Notes: a model not told the origin generated them from the sequence alone. Positions 28,025 through 37,203 are shown, counted from the first letter of the stretch. The stretch is 64,000 bases of DNA from JAHEGP01 sp963751595 (GCA_963751595.1 CAVVVC010000001.1:1488001-1552000); one strand, 5' to 3'. Numbers and translations: made by a program.

Positions 28025-28582
28025 TCAGATTTCCATCAGCTCGGTTTCCTTGGTCTCGAGCTTGGCGTCCACGGCGGCGATGAATTTGTCGGTGATTTTC
28101 TGGATCTGCTCTTCGGCCCGGCGTTCCTCGTCTTCACTGATTTCCTTTTCCTTGAGCAGGTCCTTGACCATGCCATTGGCATCGCGCCGAATATTGCGTA
28201 CCGACACGCGGGCGTTTTCAGCTTCCTGGCGCGCCTGCTTGATATACCCCTTGCGGGTTTCCTCGGTGAGTGCCGGCATCGGGATGCGGATCAGGTCGCC
28301 ACTGGTCGAGGGGTTCAAACCGAGATCGGACTTGAGGATCGCCTTCTCGATCTGCGGCACCAGCTGCTTCTCCCAGGGGGAGATCGCCAGGGTGCGTGCA
28401 TCTTCGACATTGATGTTGGCAACCTGACTCAACGGGGTATCGGCCCCATAGTATTCCACCGTAACGCCTTCAAGAATCCCGGGGTGGGCACGCCCTGTGC
28501 GAATGCGGGTAAACGCGGAGGACAGCGCATCGATGCTCTTCTGCATCCTGGATTCTGCGTCTTGCTTAATATCGTCGATCAA
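28025..28582 (-). CDS. frr: Ribosome recycling factor
   Basis: Splits post-termination ribosomes together with EF-G. 185 residues, the family length, with the conserved RTGRAHPGILEGVTVEYYG and the long C-terminal three-helix bundle. The start appears to be TTG at 28582: no in-frame ATG or GTG fits the family N terminus (IDDIKQDAESRM), and a strong GGAGGAGA lies about 5 nt upstream. It sits 19 bp after pyrH, as usual. Confidence 0.96.
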   Translation of the reverse strand: MIDDIKQDAESRMQKSIDALSSAFTRIRTGRAHPGILEGVTVEYYGADTPLSQVANINVEDARTLAISPWEKQLVPQIEKAILKSDLGLNPSTSGDLIRIPMPALTEETRKGYIKQARQEAENARVSVRNIRRDANGMVKDLLKEKEISEDEERRAEEQIQKITDKFIAAVDAKLETKETELMEI

Positions 28583-28601
28583 CGGGATCTCCTCCAGACT
28601 A

Positions 28602-29327
28602 TTATTCTATCAAGGTACCTTCGTTGCCACCGCGCACAATACGCAGCAGCGCGCCGGCCTTGTCCATTTCGAAAACCCGCACCGGCATTGCATGATCCCG
28701 ACACAGGCAAATGGCCGTGAGGTCCATCACCTCGAGCTTCTTGTCGAGGACCTCATCATACGTCAGCTGTTCGTATTTTTCTGCATCGGGACAGGTTACC
28801 GGGTCAGCGCTGTAAATACCGTCGACCTTCGTCGCCTTCAGCACCAGCTCGGCGTTCATCTCGATACCGCGCAGGCAGGCCGCCGAGTCGGTAGTAAAAA
28901 ACGGGTTGCCGGTACCGGCGGAAAAAATAACCACATCCCCCTGTTCGAGGTAGCGCATCGCTGTGCGCCGGTCGTAGTGCTCGACCACACCACTCATGGG
29001 AATGGCCGACATCACCCGGCTGGGAATATTCGAGCGCTCCAGCGCATCGCGCAGCGCCAGCGCGTTCATCACCGTAGCCAACATGCCCATATGGTCGCCG
29101 GTGACCCGGTCTAGCCCCGCTGCGTTGAGCGCGGCGCCGCGAAACAGGTTGCCGCCCCCCACTACCAGGCCGACGTCAACACCAATACCGACCAGTTGGC
29201 CGATCTCCAGCGCCATTTTGTCCAGCACCTTGGGGTCTATGCCAAACCCCGCGTCGCCGGAAAGTGCCTCGCCACTCAGCTTGAGCAGGATACGTTTGTA
29301 GAAAACTTCCCGACCGGACTGCCCCAT
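28602..29327 (-). CDS. pyrH: Uridylate kinase
   Basis: Phosphorylates UMP to UDP; the bacterial amino-acid-kinase-fold type, normally a hexamer inhibited by UTP and activated by GTP. About 241 residues from ATG at 29327. Blocks: RILLKLSGEALSG, VGLVVGGGNLFRG, FSAGTGNPFFTTD, ATKVDGIYSADP. Lies between tsf and frr in the standard rpsB-tsf-pyrH-frr block. Confidence 0.97.
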   Translation of the reverse strand: MGQSGREVFYKRILLKLSGEALSGDAGFGIDPKVLDKMALEIGQLVGIGVDVGLVVGGGNLFRGAALNAAGLDRVTGDHMGMLATVMNALALRDALERSNIPSRVMSAIPMSGVVEHYDRRTAMRYLEQGDVVIFSAGTGNPFFTTDSAACLRGIEMNAELVLKATKVDGIYSADPVTCPDAEKYEQLTYDEVLDKKLEVMDLTAICLCRDHAMPVRVFEMDKAGALLRIVRGGNEGTLIE

Positions 29328-29382
29328 ATCGACTCCACCCAAATAAACGGAGGGCGGGAAAACCCGCCCACTCTGTAACGCG

Positions 29383-30252
29383 CTACGACCTCAGCTGCGC
29401 CGCAACCTCCTCGGCGAAATCCACCTCCTGCTTGTCGATGCCCTCGCCTACCTCGAAGCGAACGAAAGACACGACATCGCCCCCTGCTTTCTGCGCCAAC
29501 TCACCCACGGTCATGTCCGGGTCTTTGACGAAGGGCTGCTTGACCAGGCTTATCTCCTCAAGGAATTTGCGCAGGCGCCCACTCACCATCTTTTCAATGA
29601 TCTCGGCGGGCTTGCCGCTGTCGGCAGCCTGGGCGACGTAGATCTCTTTCTCCTTGGCGATGACCTCTGCCGGCACCGCGTCAGGCTTGACGAACTGCGG
29701 GTTGACTGCTGCGATGTGCATCGCCACGTCCTTCGCCAGCTCCTCGTTACCCTGGGCAACACCTACCAGCACACCGATGCGATTGTTCCCGTGCACGTAG
29801 GTGCCAACCACACCGTCCTGCTCCAGCGATTCCCAGGCAACACGCCGGACGCTGATATTCTCACCGATTTTCTGCACCAGGGCCTCCCTGGCCTGCTCCA
29901 GCTCAGGGGTCATCAGTTCCGCCACATCGCGGCTACCGTTCGCCAGTGCCTGCTCGGCCACCTGGTCGACAAATGCCAGGAAGCCTGCGTCGCGGGCGAC
30001 GAAGTCGGTTTCGCTATTGACCTCCAGCAATACCGCACTGCGACCATCTTCCGCCACGCGCACGGTCACTACACCCTCGGCAGCGATCCGGCCGGACTTC
30101 TTGGCCGCTTTCATTCCACTGGATTTACGCAAATCCTCAATAGCCTGTTCGATATTGCCCTCTGCTTCCTTGAGTGCTTTCTTGCAATCGAGCATGCCCA
30201 AACCGGTACGCTCGCGTAACTCTTTCACTAGTGTCGCTGATACTGCCGCCAT
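29383..30252 (-). CDS. tsf: Elongation factor Ts
   Basis: Nucleotide exchange factor that regenerates EF-Tu-GTP. 289 residues. N-terminal UBA-like domain with LVKELRERTGLGMLDCKKAL, then the core with the conserved NSETDFVARDAGFLAFVD block. ATG at 30252. The 92 bp between rpsB and tsf includes a hairpin (30323-30338) just after the rpsB stop. Confidence 0.98.
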   Translation of the reverse strand: MAAVSATLVKELRERTGLGMLDCKKALKEAEGNIEQAIEDLRKSSGMKAAKKSGRIAAEGVVTVRVAEDGRSAVLLEVNSETDFVARDAGFLAFVDQVAEQALANGSRDVAELMTPELEQAREALVQKIGENISVRRVAWESLEQDGVVGTYVHGNNRIGVLVGVAQGNEELAKDVAMHIAAVNPQFVKPDAVPAEVIAKEKEIYVAQAADSGKPAEIIEKMVSGRLRKFLEEISLVKQPFVKDPDMTVGELAQKAGGDVVSFVRFEVGEGIDKQEVDFAEEVAAQLRS

Positions 30253-30322
30253 CGTTTCACTTCTCCACAGCTTGCGGGCGTTTAGCCCGCATTAAAACCT
30301 GACTGATTACCTGACAATTGAC

Positions 30323-30338
30323 GCGGTTTGATAACCGC
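30323..30338 (-). repeat. Hairpin between rpsB and tsf
   Basis: Perfect 6 bp stem (GCGGTT/AACCGC) with a 4-base loop, just after the rpsB stop codon. No T-run follows on the minus strand, so it is not a standard terminator. It could be a processing or attenuation site that sets the rpsB/tsf ratio; that role is a guess. Confidence 0.3.
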
Positions 30339-30344
30339 CCGGGT

Positions 30345-31094
30345 TTATGCTTCCGGTGCTTTTTCGGCGCCTTCAACTTCGACGAACTCGCTGGCAGCAA
30401 CCTCGCCCTGACCTTCGGCCCGGCCCTCGGCAATGGTTTGCCCCAGCACCTTGATGTACAGCCTGATGGCGCGGATGGCATCGTCGTTGGCGGGAATCAC
30501 ATAGTCGATACCGTCCGGATTGCTGTTGCTATCGACGATTCCGATTACCGGGATACCCAGCTTGTTGGCTTCCTTGATGGCAATGCGCTCATGGTCGACA
30601 TCGATCACAAACAGGGCATCCGGCAGTCCGCCCATATCCTTGATCCCGCCAATGGAGCGCTCCAGCTTCTCCATTTCGCGGCGCCGCATGAGCGCCTCTT
30701 TCTTGGTCAGCTTGGCAAAAGTGCCGTCTTCGGACTGTTGTTGCAGTTCGCCGTAGCGCCGGATCGACTGGCGAATGGTTTTGTAGTTGGTCAGCATACC
30801 CCCCAGCCAGCGGTGGCTGACGTAGGGAATACCCATCGCCGCCGCTTCTTCCTGCACAATCTTGCCCGCCGCACGCTTGGTGCCCACAAGCAGTATCTTG
30901 TTGTTGTTGGCGGACAGTTGCTTGACGAAGCCAAGAGCCTCATTGAAGGCGGGGACGGTTTGCTCGAGGTTGATTATGTGGATCTTGTTACGAACGCCGA
31001 AAATGTACTGATCCATCTTCGGGTTCCAGTAGCGGGCCTGGTGGCCAAAATGGGCCCCTGCCTGCAGAAGGTCGCGCATTGATACGTTTGTCAT
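30345..31094 (-). CDS. rpsB: 30S ribosomal protein S2
   Basis: Small-subunit protein S2, 249 residues. N-terminal block VSMRDLLQAGAHFGHQARYWNP, then MDQYIFGVRNKIHIINLE and FVIDVDHERIAIKEANKLG. ATG at 31094 has an AAGGTGA ribosome-binding site 6 nt upstream; the frame is open further up without family similarity. A short acidic Glu/Ala tail ends the protein. Preceded by a long untranslated leader. Confidence 0.98.
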   Translation of the reverse strand: MTNVSMRDLLQAGAHFGHQARYWNPKMDQYIFGVRNKIHIINLEQTVPAFNEALGFVKQLSANNNKILLVGTKRAAGKIVQEEAAAMGIPYVSHRWLGGMLTNYKTIRQSIRRYGELQQQSEDGTFAKLTKKEALMRRREMEKLERSIGGIKDMGGLPDALFVIDVDHERIAIKEANKLGIPVIGIVDSNSNPDGIDYVIPANDDAIRAIRLYIKVLGQTIAEGRAEGQGEVAASEFVEVEGAEKAPEA

Positions 31095-31411
31095 TAAGTT
31101 CACCTTGTCGTGAGATCCGGAATCACAGCGGCCAGTCAGCCCTGCGGCCTGCCAGCAGTTAAGCCCGCGCCCCGCTGCAGCAGCCCTGGGGCGCTGCAGC
31201 AGCACGCTGACCGGGTCTGAAGACCCCGTCATTCCTGATCCGGGTTATGCCTCCATGCACCCCGCCTCTCAACCGCGTACCTGCTGTGACCAGCAGCACG
31301 ACGGCACCCAGAGAACCGTGTCGGTGCATGTGTGGATTTTGGTTTTGCTCCAGAGAAACAGTCCCGGGGGTACTCCCATGGGGGTTTGAACCCCAGGTCG
31401 TTTTTCCAGCG
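31095..31411 (-). promoter_or_regulatory. Long rpsB 5' leader with hairpins (candidate S2 autoregulatory leader)
   Basis: From the predicted start site to the rpsB ATG there are about 317 nt without a credible gene. The minus-strand leader can form several GC-rich hairpins: TGGGG/CCCCA around a 7-base loop (about 31379-31395), GGGTC/GACCC around a tetraloop (about 31212-31225), and CGCCCC/GGGGCG within about 31165-31195. In other gammaproteobacteria S2 represses its own mRNA through a structured leader; a matching fold here is plausible but not shown. The remainder of the 538 bp rpsB-map gap (31412-31632) holds the two divergent promoters. Confidence 0.4.
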
Positions 31412-31417
31412 CGCGGC

Positions 31418-31446
31418 TTTATACCACAAACAAAGGGTCGATTAAA
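31418..31446 (-). promoter_or_regulatory. Candidate rpsB promoter
   Basis: On the minus strand, -35 TTTAAT (31441-31446) and -10 TATAAA (31418-31423) are 17 bp apart. The -10 is good and the -35 weak. It would drive rpsB-tsf and possibly the genes beyond. Confidence 0.4.
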
Positions 31447-31591
31447 CCCTAACTGCCCCAGTTCCAAATCGGACCCTGGTCCACCGTCGACTCCATCCTG
31501 GCATCCCCCACAGTCCGCACCCACAGGACACCACCAAGCGGCTCGCTTGCCCACCAACGCGATCGATTCGCGCTGGGGACTGGGGTTGGGG

Positions 31592-31597
31592 TAGAAT
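31592..31597 (+). promoter_or_regulatory. Candidate map promoter (-10 box)
   Basis: TAGAAT, one mismatch from the sigma-70 consensus, 36 bp before the map ATG. No good -35 at normal spacing. Divergent from the rpsB promoter about 170 bp away. Confidence 0.35.
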
Positions 31598-31632
31598 ACC
31601 CGTGCGTTTTAGTCAGGCAAACAGGGTCCGAT

Positions 31633-32481
31633 ATGGCAGTAACCATTAAAACTCCGGAAGAAATTCAGCAGATGCGGGTGGCCGGGCGACTGGCAGCGGA
31701 AGTGCTGGAGATGATCGCCTCTCACGTGCAGGTTGGCATCAGCACCGGCGAATTGGACCGCATCTGTCACGATTACATCGTCAACGTACAGGGGGCTGTG
31801 CCGGCACCGTTGAACTACAAGGGCTTTCCAAAGTCGATTTGCACCTCGGTCAACCAGGTGGTTTGTCACGGCATTCCCTCCGACAGCAAGGTACTGAAAC
31901 ACGGCGACATCATTAATATCGACATCACTGTGATCAAGGATGGTTTCCACGGTGATACCAGTGCCATGTTCCTCGTCGGCCGGGTCGAAGCCCACAACGA
32001 ACGCCTGGTGAAGATTACCCAGGAGTGCCTCTACCGGGCCATCGATATCGTCAGGCCCGGCATCACCCTGGGGGACATCGGCCACGTCATTCAGAGCTAC
32101 GCCGAAGCCAATCACTACTCCGTTGTCAGGGATTATTGCGGCCACGGTATCGGTCGCGTATTCCACGAGGAGCCCCAGGTGATGCACTTTGGCACGCCTG
32201 CTACCGGGATGCGCCTGCAAGAGGGCATGACCTTTACCATCGAACCCATGATCAATGCCGGTGGCTATCGCACCAAGCTCAATCGCAAGGACGGCTGGAC
32301 CGTGACCACCGTCGACCGCCGGCCCTCCGCGCAGTGGGAGCACACCCTCGCCGTCACCGCTGAAGGCTGCGAAGTACTCACCGCACGCTCCGAGGAGCCC
32401 TACTTCGGCCAGGCCAGAGCCAGCCGGGATGGCTCGGAATCCGCCGACCTGGCGGTGCAAGCAGGCGGTTCCAGCCGATGA
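31633..32481 (+). CDS. map: Type I methionine aminopeptidase
   Basis: Removes the initiator methionine from nascent proteins. 282 residues, slightly longer than E. coli Map (264) because of a Ser/Ala-rich C-terminal tail. Metal ligands are visible in INIDITVIKDGFHGDTS (two Asp), GHGIGRVFHEEP (His), and the final two Glu in TFTIEPMI and QWEHTLAV. ATG at 31633. Overlaps glnD by 4 bp (ATGA). Divergent from rpsB as in most gammaproteobacteria. Confidence 0.97.
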   Translation: MAVTIKTPEEIQQMRVAGRLAAEVLEMIASHVQVGISTGELDRICHDYIVNVQGAVPAPLNYKGFPKSICTSVNQVVCHGIPSDSKVLKHGDIINIDITVIKDGFHGDTSAMFLVGRVEAHNERLVKITQECLYRAIDIVRPGITLGDIGHVIQSYAEANHYSVVRDYCGHGIGRVFHEEPQVMHFGTPATGMRLQEGMTFTIEPMINAGGYRTKLNRKDGWTVTTVDRRPSAQWEHTLAVTAEGCEVLTARSEEPYFGQARASRDGSESADLAVQAGGSSR

Positions 32482-35171
32482 AAGCCGAACCGAAAACGGG
32501 CTCTGAGCGAAGCCAGCAGATCTACGCCAGCCTGAATGCGTCCGCAAACCCGGTGGAGACCCTGCGAGCCGTGAACCAGGCTGCCATGGGCGAGCTCAAT
32601 CGCCGCTACCAGGCCCACGAGGATATTGCCAACCTGGTCCATGCGCGATCGGCGTTTATCGACGATCTGCTGGTCGCCGTTTGGGCCTGGTGCGGCCTGC
32701 CCCAGGACCAGGGAATGTGCCTGATCGCAGTGGGTGGCTATGGACGCGGGGAGTTGCATCCCCACTCGGACATCGACCTGATGATTCTGGTGGAGCCCGG
32801 TTCCGATGAAGCCCATAAGGCCGAGCTGGAGAAGTTCGTCACCCTGCTCTGGGATATCAAACTCGATATTGGGCACAGCGTACGCACCGAGGCGCAGTGC
32901 ATTGACACCGCAAGGCACGATATTGCGGTGGTAACCAACCTGATGGAGTCACGGGCACTCGCGGGGGATGCCGCGGCGCACAGGGTACTTTGCGCTGCGA
33001 CCGGCCCCAACGCCATGTGGGACAGTCGCGATTTTTACCGGGCCAAGTGGGACGAGCAAAAAGCGCGGCATCGAAAGTATGCTGACACCGAATACAACCT
33101 CGAGCCGAACCTCAAGTCCAGCCCCGGAGGCCTGCGCGACGTTCAAACCATAGGCTGGATCGCCAAGCGCCACTTCCAGACCTCCGACCTGGAGCAGTTG
33201 GTAGCCCGCAATTTCCTGACCCGGGAGGAGTTTCGCCTGCTCAACGAGGGGCGGGATTTTCTCTGGCTGGTGCGCTGGGCACTGCATAACCTGGCGGGCA
33301 GAGCTGAAGACCGGCTGTTGTTCGAGCACCAGCGGGAACTGGCGACAATGTTCGGCTTCAGCGACAGCGAAGAAGGCCTCGCCATCGAGAAATTCATGCA
33401 GCTCTATTACCGCTGGGCACTGGCACTCTCGGGCCTCAACGATCTGGTGGTACAGCTTTACGACGAGGCAATTCTCCGCGCCTGCGACCCGGAAACCATT
33501 CATTCGCTCAACCAGCGCTTTTTTGTGCGTAACAACTACATCGACGCAGCCAACGACAAGGTTTTCAAAAACACGCCCAGCGCTGTCATGGAAATCTTTG
33601 TACTGATGGCCCAAAACGAAAACATTGTCGGACCCAGGGCATCCACCATTCGCCTCCTGCGAGAAGCCAGTGACTGCATCGACGACGACTTTCGCAACGA
33701 CCCGCGCAACCGTCGGGCTTTTATCCAGTTGCTGCGCTCTCCGCACAAAATCGCCACCCAGTTGCAGCGCATGAACCGCTTCGGCATTCTCGGCAAGTAC
33801 CTGCCGGAATTCGGCCGCATCGTCGGCAAAATGCAGCACGACCTTTTTCACATCTACACCGTCGATGCGCACACCATCCAGGTGGTGAAAAACATGCGCC
33901 TGTTTGCCCACGACGAATTCGCCGACCGTTTTTCCCTGGCCGCAAGTGTTTTAAAGCGCCTGCCCAAGCTCGAATTGCTCTACATCGCCGGGCTCTATCA
34001 CGATATCGCCAAGGGCCGTGGCGGGGATCATTCGCACAAGGGCGCAATCGACGCGGCTGCGTTTTGTACCCGCCATGGTTTCAATGCCCGGGATAGCCAT
34101 CTGGTGGTGTGGCTGGTCAACAACCACCTGCTCATGTCCAGCACGTCCCAACGCAAGGACATTACCGACCCGGAGGTCATCCGCGAGTTCGCCCTCGAAA
34201 TGCAGGACCAGGAGCGACTGGATTACCTGTATGCGCTCACCGTGGCGGACATCAACGCCACCAACCCCAAACTCTGGAATAGCTGGAGAGCATCCCTGCT
34301 CCGCCAGCTCTATCTGGAAACCCGGCGCGCATTGCGGGTCAGCGTCGAACACTACGCTGACAAGAGCGACTGGATCGAGGACAGCAAGGAAAACGCGATT
34401 CGACTGCTCGAGGATCGAGGCTATGACGCCGACGATATCATCGCCTGCTGGAACAGCCCGGACGAAGACTACTTCCTGCGCGAAACACCCACCGACATCT
34501 GCTGGCACACCGAGGCGATTCTTACCCGCAAGGACACGTCTTCTCCGCTGATACTGATCAAGGACACGACATCGCGGCAGTTTGAGGGCGCAACCCAGAT
34601 ATTTGTCTATACCCAAAGCTACCCGCAACTGTTCGCCGTTTTGTCTGCGAGTTTCGAGCAATTGCAGCTGAGCATTCAGGACGCGCGCATTTTTCGCAAT
34701 ACCAGCGACTACAGCCTGGACACCTACATCGTCCTCGATGCGGAAGGCGAGCCGATAGGCAATGACCCGGAGACAACGGATAAGATCAAACGGGTGCTGC
34801 GCAGGGCGGTCCTCGAGCGGCGTGCACCGAGCAACAATTGGGATAAACTCGTTACCCGACAACTAAAACACTTTGATTACCCGTCCGAGGTCAAGATCAG
34901 CCATGATGAGGCCAAAACCATTGTGGAACTGGTCAGCCCGGACCGGCCGGGGCTGTTGGCGCGGGTGAGCCGGGTCTTCCTTGATTTCGACCTGCAAATG
35001 CAGAACGCACGCATCTGCACCCTCGGCGAGCGGGTGGAGGACGTATTTTTTGTCACTGACCAGGCGGGTAACCCGGTCACTGATCCCGCCCGCCAGGAAG
35101 CACTGCGTGCTGCCCTCTGCGCCAGCCTCGATCACAATGCTAATCTCACAGCCAAGGCCCAGATGATCTGA
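32478..35171 (+). CDS. glnD: Bifunctional [PII] uridylyltransferase/uridylyl-removing enzyme
   Basis: Nitrogen sensor that uridylylates PII when glutamine is low and removes UMP when it is high. 897 residues. Nucleotidyltransferase motif VGGYGRGELHPHSDIDLMIL (about 88-107), GlnD PII-UTase region, HD hydrolase domain with GLYHDIAKGRGGDHSHKGA (about 508-526), and two ACT domains at the C terminus (about 705-780 and 815-890) that bind glutamine. Overlaps map by 4 bp and dapC by one base. Confidence 0.98.
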   Translation: MKAEPKTGSERSQQIYASLNASANPVETLRAVNQAAMGELNRRYQAHEDIANLVHARSAFIDDLLVAVWAWCGLPQDQGMCLIAVGGYGRGELHPHSDIDLMILVEPGSDEAHKAELEKFVTLLWDIKLDIGHSVRTEAQCIDTARHDIAVVTNLMESRALAGDAAAHRVLCAATGPNAMWDSRDFYRAKWDEQKARHRKYADTEYNLEPNLKSSPGGLRDVQTIGWIAKRHFQTSDLEQLVARNFLTREEFRLLNEGRDFLWLVRWALHNLAGRAEDRLLFEHQRELATMFGFSDSEEGLAIEKFMQLYYRWALALSGLNDLVVQLYDEAILRACDPETIHSLNQRFFVRNNYIDAANDKVFKNTPSAVMEIFVLMAQNENIVGPRASTIRLLREASDCIDDDFRNDPRNRRAFIQLLRSPHKIATQLQRMNRFGILGKYLPEFGRIVGKMQHDLFHIYTVDAHTIQVVKNMRLFAHDEFADRFSLAASVLKRLPKLELLYIAGLYHDIAKGRGGDHSHKGAIDAAAFCTRHGFNARDSHLVVWLVNNHLLMSSTSQRKDITDPEVIREFALEMQDQERLDYLYALTVADINATNPKLWNSWRASLLRQLYLETRRALRVSVEHYADKSDWIEDSKENAIRLLEDRGYDADDIIACWNSPDEDYFLRETPTDICWHTEAILTRKDTSSPLILIKDTTSRQFEGATQIFVYTQSYPQLFAVLSASFEQLQLSIQDARIFRNTSDYSLDTYIVLDAEGEPIGNDPETTDKIKRVLRRAVLERRAPSNNWDKLVTRQLKHFDYPSEVKISHDEAKTIVELVSPDRPGLLARVSRVFLDFDLQMQNARICTLGERVEDVFFVTDQAGNPVTDPARQEALRAALCASLDHNANLTAKAQMI

Positions 35172-36367
35172 TGAACCCCGATCTGGCGCGGCTGCATTCC
35201 TACCCTTTCGAAAAACTTGCGGCGCTGAAACAGGGCGTCACGCCGCCCTCTGGCCTGGAGCCAATTCTACTTTCCATAGGCGAGCCACAGCACAGGGCAC
35301 CGGAAGTTGTCGTGGCGGCGCTGGCCGAGCATATGCCCGACATCGCAAGGTACCCCAACACCCGTGGCACGCCGCAACTACGCCAGGCAATCAGTGCCTG
35401 GCTGCAACGGCGCTTTCAACTTCCCGCTGCTCTGGTCGACCCCGAGACGCGTATCCTGCCGGTCAGTGGCACCCGGGAAGCCCTGTTCGCTTTCGCCCAG
35501 GCCTGTCTCGACCGCAGCCAGCAAGCTCTGGTACTGATGCCCAACCCGTTCTACCAGATTTACGAAGGGGCAGCGCTGCTGGCAGGCGGCGAACCTTACT
35601 ACCTGGATTGCCGGGCCGGCGAGGGTTTTCTCCCCGATTACAGCAAAATCAGTGATGCGGTGTGGCGGCGCTGCCAGTTGCTCTACCTCTGCAACCCGGG
35701 CAATCCCACCGGCGCCGTGGCCGATATCGATAGCCTCAAGGCCCTGGTAGAACTGGCACAACGCCACGACTTCATCATTGCCGCGGATGAATGTTATGCC
35801 GAAATCTATCGTGACGAGCAGCAACCCCCGCCGGGTTTGCTGCAGGCTGCGGCGGAGCTGGGCCTGGATGATTTCAGGCGTTGTGTGGTGTTCCACAGCC
35901 TGTCCAAACGGTCTAACCTGGCCGGCCTGCGCTCGGGCTTTGTCGCCGGAGATCCCGCGGTGATCCAGCAGTTTTTCAAGTACCGCACCTACCATGGCTG
36001 TGCGATGCCATTACAGGTGCAAATGGCGAGCATTGCAGCCTGGCGGGATGAGGCCCATGTCATCGCCAATCGTGCTGCCTACCGAGTCAAATTCGAAGCC
36101 GTGTCCGAAATACTGGCGCCCGCTCTGGAATTCGAAACGCCAGATGCCGGCTTTTACCTGTGGGCACAGACACCGGGGCAGGACACCGGGTTTTGCCGGG
36201 AATTGTACCGCCAGCAGAATGTGACCGTTTTGCCCGGCAGTTATCTGGGTCGGGATAACCCGGGCTCCAACCCCGGCAACGGTTATGTGCGCATCGCACT
36301 GGTGCCAGGCCAGGCGCAATGCTGCGAGGCCGCCAGGCGCATCGCTCAATTTGTCGGCAGCGCCTGA
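35171..36367 (+). CDS. dapC: Succinyldiaminopimelate transaminase
   Basis: PLP enzyme that aminates N-succinyl-2-amino-6-ketopimelate on the way to lysine and meso-DAP. 398 residues, class I/II aminotransferase fold. LLYLCNPGNPTGAVAD holds the conserved Asn-Pro, FIIAADECYAEIY the PLP-contacting Asp, and SLSKRSNLAGLRSGF the Schiff-base lysine. ATG shares one base with the glnD stop (TGATG). Its position next to glnD and near dapD and dapE supports DapC over other aminotransferases. Confidence 0.94.
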   Translation: MNPDLARLHSYPFEKLAALKQGVTPPSGLEPILLSIGEPQHRAPEVVVAALAEHMPDIARYPNTRGTPQLRQAISAWLQRRFQLPAALVDPETRILPVSGTREALFAFAQACLDRSQQALVLMPNPFYQIYEGAALLAGGEPYYLDCRAGEGFLPDYSKISDAVWRRCQLLYLCNPGNPTGAVADIDSLKALVELAQRHDFIIAADECYAEIYRDEQQPPPGLLQAAAELGLDDFRRCVVFHSLSKRSNLAGLRSGFVAGDPAVIQQFFKYRTYHGCAMPLQVQMASIAAWRDEAHVIANRAAYRVKFEAVSEILAPALEFETPDAGFYLWAQTPGQDTGFCRELYRQQNVTVLPGSYLGRDNPGSNPGNGYVRIALVPGQAQCCEAARRIAQFVGSA

Positions 36368-36432
36368 AAGCAAGCGCCCGGCACTATCACTGTGTTCTTC
36401 GGATACCACTGCGCACCGGGTAAGCCATTATC

Positions 36433-37086
36433 ATGACCAAACAGCAAAGGGCGGCCTACATCCTCCGGCGTCTGGGGGAGCTTTACCCCAAACCACCCAT
36501 CCCCCTGCAACACAAGGACCCCTACACACTGCTCATCGCGGTGCTGCTGTCGGCCCAGTGCACCGATGAACGGGTCAACAAGGTGACCCCGGCCCTGTTC
36601 AAGCTGGCTGACAATCCCGCAACCATGGCTGCGCTGAGCGTGGAGCAGGTTGAAACCATCGTCCGGCCCTGCGGCTTGGCACCGCGCAAGGCCAGGGCCA
36701 TCGTCGGCCTGTCGCAACTGCTGATGACAGAGCATGATGGCAAAGTTCCTGCCGACCTGGAGGCCCTGGAAGCTCTCCCCGGAGTGGGCCACAAAACTGC
36801 CAGTGTTGTCATGGCACAGGCCTTCGGCGAGCCGGCCTTCCCGGTCGATACCCACATTCATCGGTTGGCGCAACGCTGGGGCCTGACTAACGGCAAGAGC
36901 GTGGTGCAGACGGAGCGTGACCTGAAAAAACTGTTCCCCCGGGGGAGCTGGAACGACCTCCACCTGCAGATCATTTATTACGGGCGCGAATTCTGCAGCG
37001 CCCGCGGCTGCGATGGCACGGTCTGCGAGATTTGCCGCTACTGTTACCCACGGCGGAAAAAGCCGGTCGCGCTGCACAAACCGTGA
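36433..37086 (+). CDS. nth: Endonuclease III (nth) with atypical iron-sulfur motif
   Basis: Base-excision-repair DNA glycosylase/AP lyase for oxidised pyrimidines. 217 residues. The helix-hairpin-helix LPGVGHKTASVV carries catalytic Lys121, and FPVDTHIHRLAQRWG carries Asp139. The C-terminal cluster region has cysteines at 188, 193, 198, 201 and 204, not the C-x6-C-x2-C-x5-C of E. coli Nth, so a 4Fe-4S cluster here would need a different ligand set. ATG at 36433. Confidence 0.93.
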   Translation: MTKQQRAAYILRRLGELYPKPPIPLQHKDPYTLLIAVLLSAQCTDERVNKVTPALFKLADNPATMAALSVEQVETIVRPCGLAPRKARAIVGLSQLLMTEHDGKVPADLEALEALPGVGHKTASVVMAQAFGEPAFPVDTHIHRLAQRWGLTNGKSVVQTERDLKKLFPRGSWNDLHLQIIYYGREFCSARGCDGTVCEICRYCYPRRKKPVALHKP

Positions 37087-37197
37087 GCGACTTATCGCAT
37101 TCGCTTCACGTGCCGCAAGAGCACCAAGGGGTGCGATTCGGGGGCCATGACTTCGTCCGTAGGCCGCGCCAGCGACCAGCAATTTCCCAAAGTATGG

Positions 37198-37203
37198 TAT
37201 TAT
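37198..37203 (+). promoter_or_regulatory. Candidate promoter (-10 box) before the ArsC-like gene and dapD
   Basis: TATTAT, one mismatch from consensus, 30 bp before the ATG at 37233, in the 146 bp gap after nth. No clear -35 box. It may start a transcript for the ArsC-like gene, dapD and dapE. Confidence 0.3.

Noticed and set aside
31376..31400. tRNA-like T-arm (5 bp stem with TTCAAAC loop) on the minus strand
   Set aside because: No matching acceptor, D or anticodon stems upstream or downstream, so it is not a tRNA gene; kept only as a leader hairpin.
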